Of a stretch of DNA of 64,000 nt, positions 60,336 to 64,000 are shown in pieces (the stretch's first letter is position 1; the number at the start of each line of letters is the position of its first letter). Source of the DNA: an uncultured Pseudomonadales bacterium (GTDB lineage: Bacteria; Pseudomonadota; Gammaproteobacteria; Pseudomonadales; Azotimanducaceae). The DNA lies in NCBI GenBank assembly GCA_958296025.1, contig OY282430.1, forward strand, positions 992,001 through 1,056,000, given 5' to 3'. The notes under the pieces were generated by a model. The model was not told the origin of the DNA. It was given only the letters and a program-made list of their open reading frames with translations, and ran no database searches. The position numbers and the translations under genes are program-made.

Positions 60336-62893
60336 TTCAACGCTGGCTGATACAGAGCCTAGTCAAATGGGTGGCTCTGGTTTATACCCATGCTTGGGCC
60401 ACCTTGGTGGCGGTGACTCTGCTGACCAGCGTCTGCGCTTGGTTCGCCTTGGACCGCTTCAGGATGAACGCGGACTTAGGGGACCTCATCAAACAGGAGG
60501 CCGCTTGGCGGGACGACTTCGACCGCTTTGAGGGGCTGTTCCCGGATCACGTCAAGACCGCCGTGGTGGTCGTTTTCGGTACCGGCTTCAAACAGGTGGA
60601 GGACACCGCCAAGCGCATTGAGGATGAAATCCGCCGGCGCCCGGACCGCTTTCGCGCCCTATACGCCCCAGGCAACGATCCCTTCTTCCGCGATCACGCA
60701 CTCCTCTATCTGGAAGCAGAGGAACTGGAGGATGTCGCCGACCGCCTAGCCGAGGCGCAGCCTTGGCTTACTGCGGTCGCCGAAGATCCCAGCCTGCGCG
60801 GCATCCTCGGGCTGCTGGCGGAGGGCATCGAAAACGAGTTGCCCAGCGGTGCCGACCGCACCGTGCGCCTGCTGGAGGCATCGGCTGTGGCCCTGCTGCA
60901 GGGAGGCGACCCCAGCGTGTACTGGGCCAATGAGTTCTTCACCGCCGATGAGACGAGGCACCGGCTCATCGCCGTCAAGAGCAATTTCGCTTTAAGCGGC
61001 ACCTTGGCCGATGCCGAGGTGGTGCGTGAACTGCGCGGCATCATCGCCGCAGTCGGCGTTCCGCCCGGCGTTGGCGTCGGCGTCACCGGTGAAGTGGCCT
61101 TGGCCCACGAGGAGATCGAGGCGGCGGTGGACGGTGTGCAGCTGGCTGGCTGGCTGGCCGTGGCGCTGTTGGCGGTGTTGCTGATCCTTGGCGTCCGCTC
61201 CTGGAAGATTATCGTCGCCACCTTCGCCATGCTGCTTGTCGGCATCACCTGGACTGCCGCCTACGGCATGCTGTCGGTGGGGGAGTTCAACACCCTCTCC
61301 ATCGTCTTCATGGTGATGTTCTTTGGCCTCGGCGTGGACTTCGCCATCCACTTTTCCCTGCGCTATCAGGAGGCGGTCAACACCGGCGAGGGGGCCATCG
61401 ATCAAGCGCTGGAATCCACGGTACACAGCGTCGGCAGCGCCATTGTGGTCTGCACCTTGACCACGGCCTTGGGCTTTCTCAGCTTTTGGCCAACGGACTA
61501 TCAAGGGCTGGCCGACCTCGGCCTGATCTGCGCCGGGGGCATCGTCATCGCCGGGTGGCTGACCTTCACCCTGCTGCCGGCCCTGTTCGCCGTGCTCGGC
61601 CCCATCAGTTCCCACGTCATGCCCATCCCCTCCAGCGCCCGGCTGGTAAATGCCCTCATCGGCCGTCGCCGCGCCGTGCTGGCCACCTTTGCCGTCCTAG
61701 CGGCCTTGGCGCTGGCCGTCGCCGACCAGACGCGCTTCGACTACAGTGTGCTGGCGTTGAAGGATCCGCAGACGGACTCCATGCGCACCCTGCGCCAGCT
61801 GCAGGCGCACGGCCAAGCGACGGATTACGCCCTGCTGCTGGTTTCCGCCGACGCGCAGGCCCTGCAGTCCATTGCGGCGCTGCCGACGGTGGATGCAGTC
61901 ATCAGTCAAGCGGACTTCCTGCCGACCGATCAGGAGGACAAGCTCTATGCGCTTGAGGATCTCAGGTTCATCCTCGGCAGTGCGCTGGATCCATTGCGCC
62001 AGTTGCCGGCGCCGGTGGCCAGCGAACTGCGGGCCAGTGTGGAGGCGCTGATTCAGAGCATTGAAGTCAACGACGACAACAGCCGTTTCGACGGCCTCAA
62101 AAGGGCCCTGCAGGAGCTGGCGAGGGGGCCGTCGCAGCAGCTGCAGCTGTGGCAGCGTGGCGTGGTGGCCAACTTGGTTGAGGAAATCGACTGGCTGCGC
62201 CGGGCGTTGCAGGTGTCCCCGGTGACGGTGGAAGAGGTGCCGGCCCAGGTTCGCGGCCGCTTCACTGGCGCAAATGGCGAGGGGTTGAGCATTGTTCTGC
62301 CCAAGGGGGAAGTCGCCGATGTGGATGCCATGACCCGCTTCATCCAGGATGTGCGAGCCATTGCGCCGACGGCGACCGGCCGCCCGGTTCTGGAGTGGGG
62401 AATTGGCGGCGTGGTGGTGTCGGCCTTTCAGCAAGCCTTGGCCTTCGCCTTGGTGTCCATCGGCTGCGTCCTGCTGCTGATGTTTCAGAGCCTACGTTAC
62501 GCCTTGCTGGTGGTCGTGCCCCTGGTCTTGGCGGTGGCCTTCACCTTGGCGCTCGGCGTATTGCTCGATATGCCGCTGAACATGGCCAACATTCTGGTGA
62601 TGCCTTTGATCTTCGGCCTTGGCGTCGATAACGGCGTGCATGTGGTGGACCGCTACCGGGGCGAGGGCGGCGTGTCCCACCTGATGTACTCCAGTACGCC
62701 GCGGGCGGTGGTGCTGAGCGCCCTGACCACCGTGGGCGCGTTCTCGGCCCTGTCCCTTTCGCCCCATGCCGGCACGGCGTCCATCGGCCTGCTGTTGGCC
62801 ATCGCCGTATCCCTGCTGTTGGTGTTCACCGTCTTCCTGTTGCCGGTGCTTCTGTCCTGGTTGTCCCATCCGGTCCACGAGCGGCGCGGATGA
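60332..62893 (+). CDS. RND/MMPL family exporter (HpnN-like)
   Basis: An 853-residue RND protein with two repeats of a periplasmic domain followed by six membrane helices. First bundle: WLAVALLAVLLILGVRSWK to MFFGLGVDFAIHFSLRYQEA. Second bundle: FALVSIGCVLLLMFQSLRYA to LIFGLGVDNGVHVVDRY. This layout and the company of MlaC and MlaA match HpnN-like lipid (hopanoid) exporters. No hopanoid synthesis gene is in the window. ATGA overlaps on both sides. Confidence 0.85.
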   Translation: MIQRWLIQSLVKWVALVYTHAWATLVAVTLLTSVCAWFALDRFRMNADLGDLIKQEAAWRDDFDRFEGLFPDHVKTAVVVVFGTGFKQVEDTAKRIEDEIRRRPDRFRALYAPGNDPFFRDHALLYLEAEELEDVADRLAEAQPWLTAVAEDPSLRGILGLLAEGIENELPSGADRTVRLLEASAVALLQGGDPSVYWANEFFTADETRHRLIAVKSNFALSGTLADAEVVRELRGIIAAVGVPPGVGVGVTGEVALAHEEIEAAVDGVQLAGWLAVALLAVLLILGVRSWKIIVATFAMLLVGITWTAAYGMLSVGEFNTLSIVFMVMFFGLGVDFAIHFSLRYQEAVNTGEGAIDQALESTVHSVGSAIVVCTLTTALGFLSFWPTDYQGLADLGLICAGGIVIAGWLTFTLLPALFAVLGPISSHVMPIPSSARLVNALIGRRRAVLATFAVLAALALAVADQTRFDYSVLALKDPQTDSMRTLRQLQAHGQATDYALLLVSADAQALQSIAALPTVDAVISQADFLPTDQEDKLYALEDLRFILGSALDPLRQLPAPVASELRASVEALIQSIEVNDDNSRFDGLKRALQELARGPSQQLQLWQRGVVANLVEEIDWLRRALQVSPVTVEEVPAQVRGRFTGANGEGLSIVLPKGEVADVDAMTRFIQDVRAIAPTATGRPVLEWGIGGVVVSAFQQALAFALVSIGCVLLLMFQSLRYALLVVVPLVLAVAFTLALGVLLDMPLNMANILVMPLIFGLGVDNGVHVVDRYRGEGGVSHLMYSSTPRAVVLSALTTVGAFSALSLSPHAGTASIGLLLAIAVSLLLVFTVFLLPVLLSWLSHPVHERRG

Positions 62894-64000
62894 GAGGCTT
62901 TTGGCTGCGCTTCGCCATCCTCTGCATGGCGTTGTGGTTCGGCTTGCGGCTGGTGTTGGCGCTGCTGCTGCCCGAGGTGCCGCTAGGCGAGCGGTTGGTC
63001 GCCATCGCCTACGGTTTCAGCGGCGATTTGCAGGCCTTGGCGCTGGTTTGCGGACTGTTGGCCCTAGGCTTTCTGACCGGGCGCCGCTTCGCCGTCTTTT
63101 GGCTGGCGCTGACCGCCGCGGCGGTCGCTGTCGTGTTCATCGCCGAAGTGCTGCATTGGGGGGAGTTTCAAACCCGGCTCGGACGTTTGGCCATTCAGTA
63201 CGTCCGCTATGTTCGGGAGGTGTTGGCATTCGTTGATGAACAGGTTTACCTGACCTACTTGCTGCTGCCCTTCGCAGCCTTGGCTTGGTTCGTCGGTCGT
63301 CGCCTGGCGCGTTGGCTACCCGAAGGGTTCACCCGCTCACAACGCCTCGCCTGCGTCGGTTGGGTTGCCGCAGCCGTTACCGTATTGGTTTTCGGCCGTT
63401 CCGTCGCCCCCACCGAACCCTTACGTCCCCTCAACCAGCTGGCCAGCAACGGCTACTTGGAAATGCTGCGGGCGCTGCGCATCGACTTGTCGCAATGGCA
63501 GGGACTCTATTGGGCGCCGTCCGCGTTCGCGCCTGCGGACTTGGCGCTGATCCCCAATAAGCCCCCTACCGAGGCGGGTGCGCGAACCCTTTTGGACCGG
63601 CCCTTGGCCTTGGCGGCGGACGCAAATGTCCTGCCGAGGCCCCCGGCGGACCTGCACCCCCGCGCTCCATCCGCATCCTTCAAGCACTTGCTTTTGGTGA
63701 TAGAGGAGTCCTTTGGCGGTAAGTATTGGCGGGATTTGCATCTGCGCACGAAGTACATGCCCGAAATGCAGGCCATTGCCGCCGCCGGCGTCGCTTTCGA
63801 CGGCGTCCACTCCACCGGAAGCCGCACCGTACGGGGGCTGGAGGCCCTTTTCAACAGCTATCCGCCGTTGCCGGGCGTCGGCCTACCGAGGGATGAAGAC
63901 CTGAGCAAGCTGCCATCCCTGCCTCGGGCCTTGGCCGCCGCCGGCTTTCACCCCATCTTTGTCTATGGCGGCTGGCCGGGCTTTACCAACCTATTCGACT
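62890..64000 (+). CDS. LTA synthase/sulfatase-family membrane protein (runs off the window)
   Basis: The first 370 residues of a gene cut by the window end. Several N-terminal membrane helices (WLRFAILCMALWFGLRLVLA, LQALALVCGLLALGFLTG, FWLALTAAAVAVVFIAEVLH, TYLLLPFAALAWFVG) precede an alkaline-phosphatase-fold domain. That domain starts at KHLLLVIEESFGGKYW and goes on to FDGVHSTGSRTVRGLEALF, with the Thr nucleophile region. Related proteins transfer phosphoglycerol, or remodel lipids or glycans. It overlaps the RND gene by 4 bp and probably belongs to the same envelope locus. Confidence 0.85.
   Translation, partial: MRGFWLRFAILCMALWFGLRLVLALLLPEVPLGERLVAIAYGFSGDLQALALVCGLLALGFLTGRRFAVFWLALTAAAVAVVFIAEVLHWGEFQTRLGRLAIQYVRYVREVLAFVDEQVYLTYLLLPFAALAWFVGRRLARWLPEGFTRSQRLACVGWVAAAVTVLVFGRSVAPTEPLRPLNQLASNGYLEMLRALRIDLSQWQGLYWAPSAFAPADLALIPNKPPTEAGARTLLDRPLALAADANVLPRPPADLHPRAPSASFKHLLLVIEESFGGKYWRDLHLRTKYMPEMQAIAAAGVAFDGVHSTGSRTVRGLEALFNSYPPLPGVGLPRDEDLSKLPSLPRALAAAGFHPIFVYGGWPGFTNLFD

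Overview
This 64-kb window is GC-rich DNA from a Gram-negative bacterium, most likely a gammaproteobacterium or close relative. The support is a lipid-trafficking set (MlaC, MlaA and a hopanoid-type RND exporter), a soluble lytic transglycosylase, TatD, a TRAP transporter, AmtB, cyclopropane fatty acid synthase and topoisomerase I. I cannot name a species. A cofactor F420 biosynthesis cluster, which is uncommon in Proteobacteria, suggests an unusual lineage.

Positions 1 to about 28,800 are an accessory region dominated by toxin-antitoxin genes, defence genes and decaying mobile elements. It holds three FitAB-type loci (two intact, one broken), a VapBC locus with a frameshifted toxin, an AbiEi/AbiEii pair, three HicAB remnants, YefM/YoeB plus a second yoeB fragment, and at least six remnants of Uma2-type nuclease genes. 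It also holds two kinds of ParA-like ATPase with a small partner protein, one of them duplicated. Two defence-like units stand out: a SIR2-HerA-KTSC operon (17,566-20,910) and an unrecognised, AT-richer two-gene unit (12,658-14,537) whose genes overlap at a possible -1 frameshift site. Mobile elements are a complete IS30-family element that cuts a DEAD/DEAH helicase gene, fragments of IS1380-type elements and fragments of an ISNCY/IS1202-type element. A complete copy of the last lies at 51,550-53,068 with a 16-bp target-site duplication.

Positions 28,900 to 64,000 are mostly intact, close-packed, core-type genes with many 1-4 bp stop/start overlaps. An F420 module comes first: an LLM-type oxidoreductase, divergent from npdG-cofE-cofD-cofC-fbiC, and then a Dyp-type peroxidase. 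Next come topA, a conserved membrane-anchored protein, slt, tatD, a glutaredoxin-like gene, an acetyltransferase, an S9 peptidase and ddl, followed by an amt-cfa operon. After the IS1202-type element are an alpha/beta hydrolase and a thioredoxin-fold protein with an in-frame TGA at the first active-site cysteine. That TGA is followed by a perfect hairpin, so the gene is a candidate selenoprotein. The window ends with tatT-dctP-dctQ-dctM-mlaC-mlaA-RND and a sulfatase-type membrane protein that runs off the edge. The order of these last genes suggests one locus for handling hydrophobic molecules or lipids.

No rRNA gene, convincing tRNA or CRISPR array was seen.
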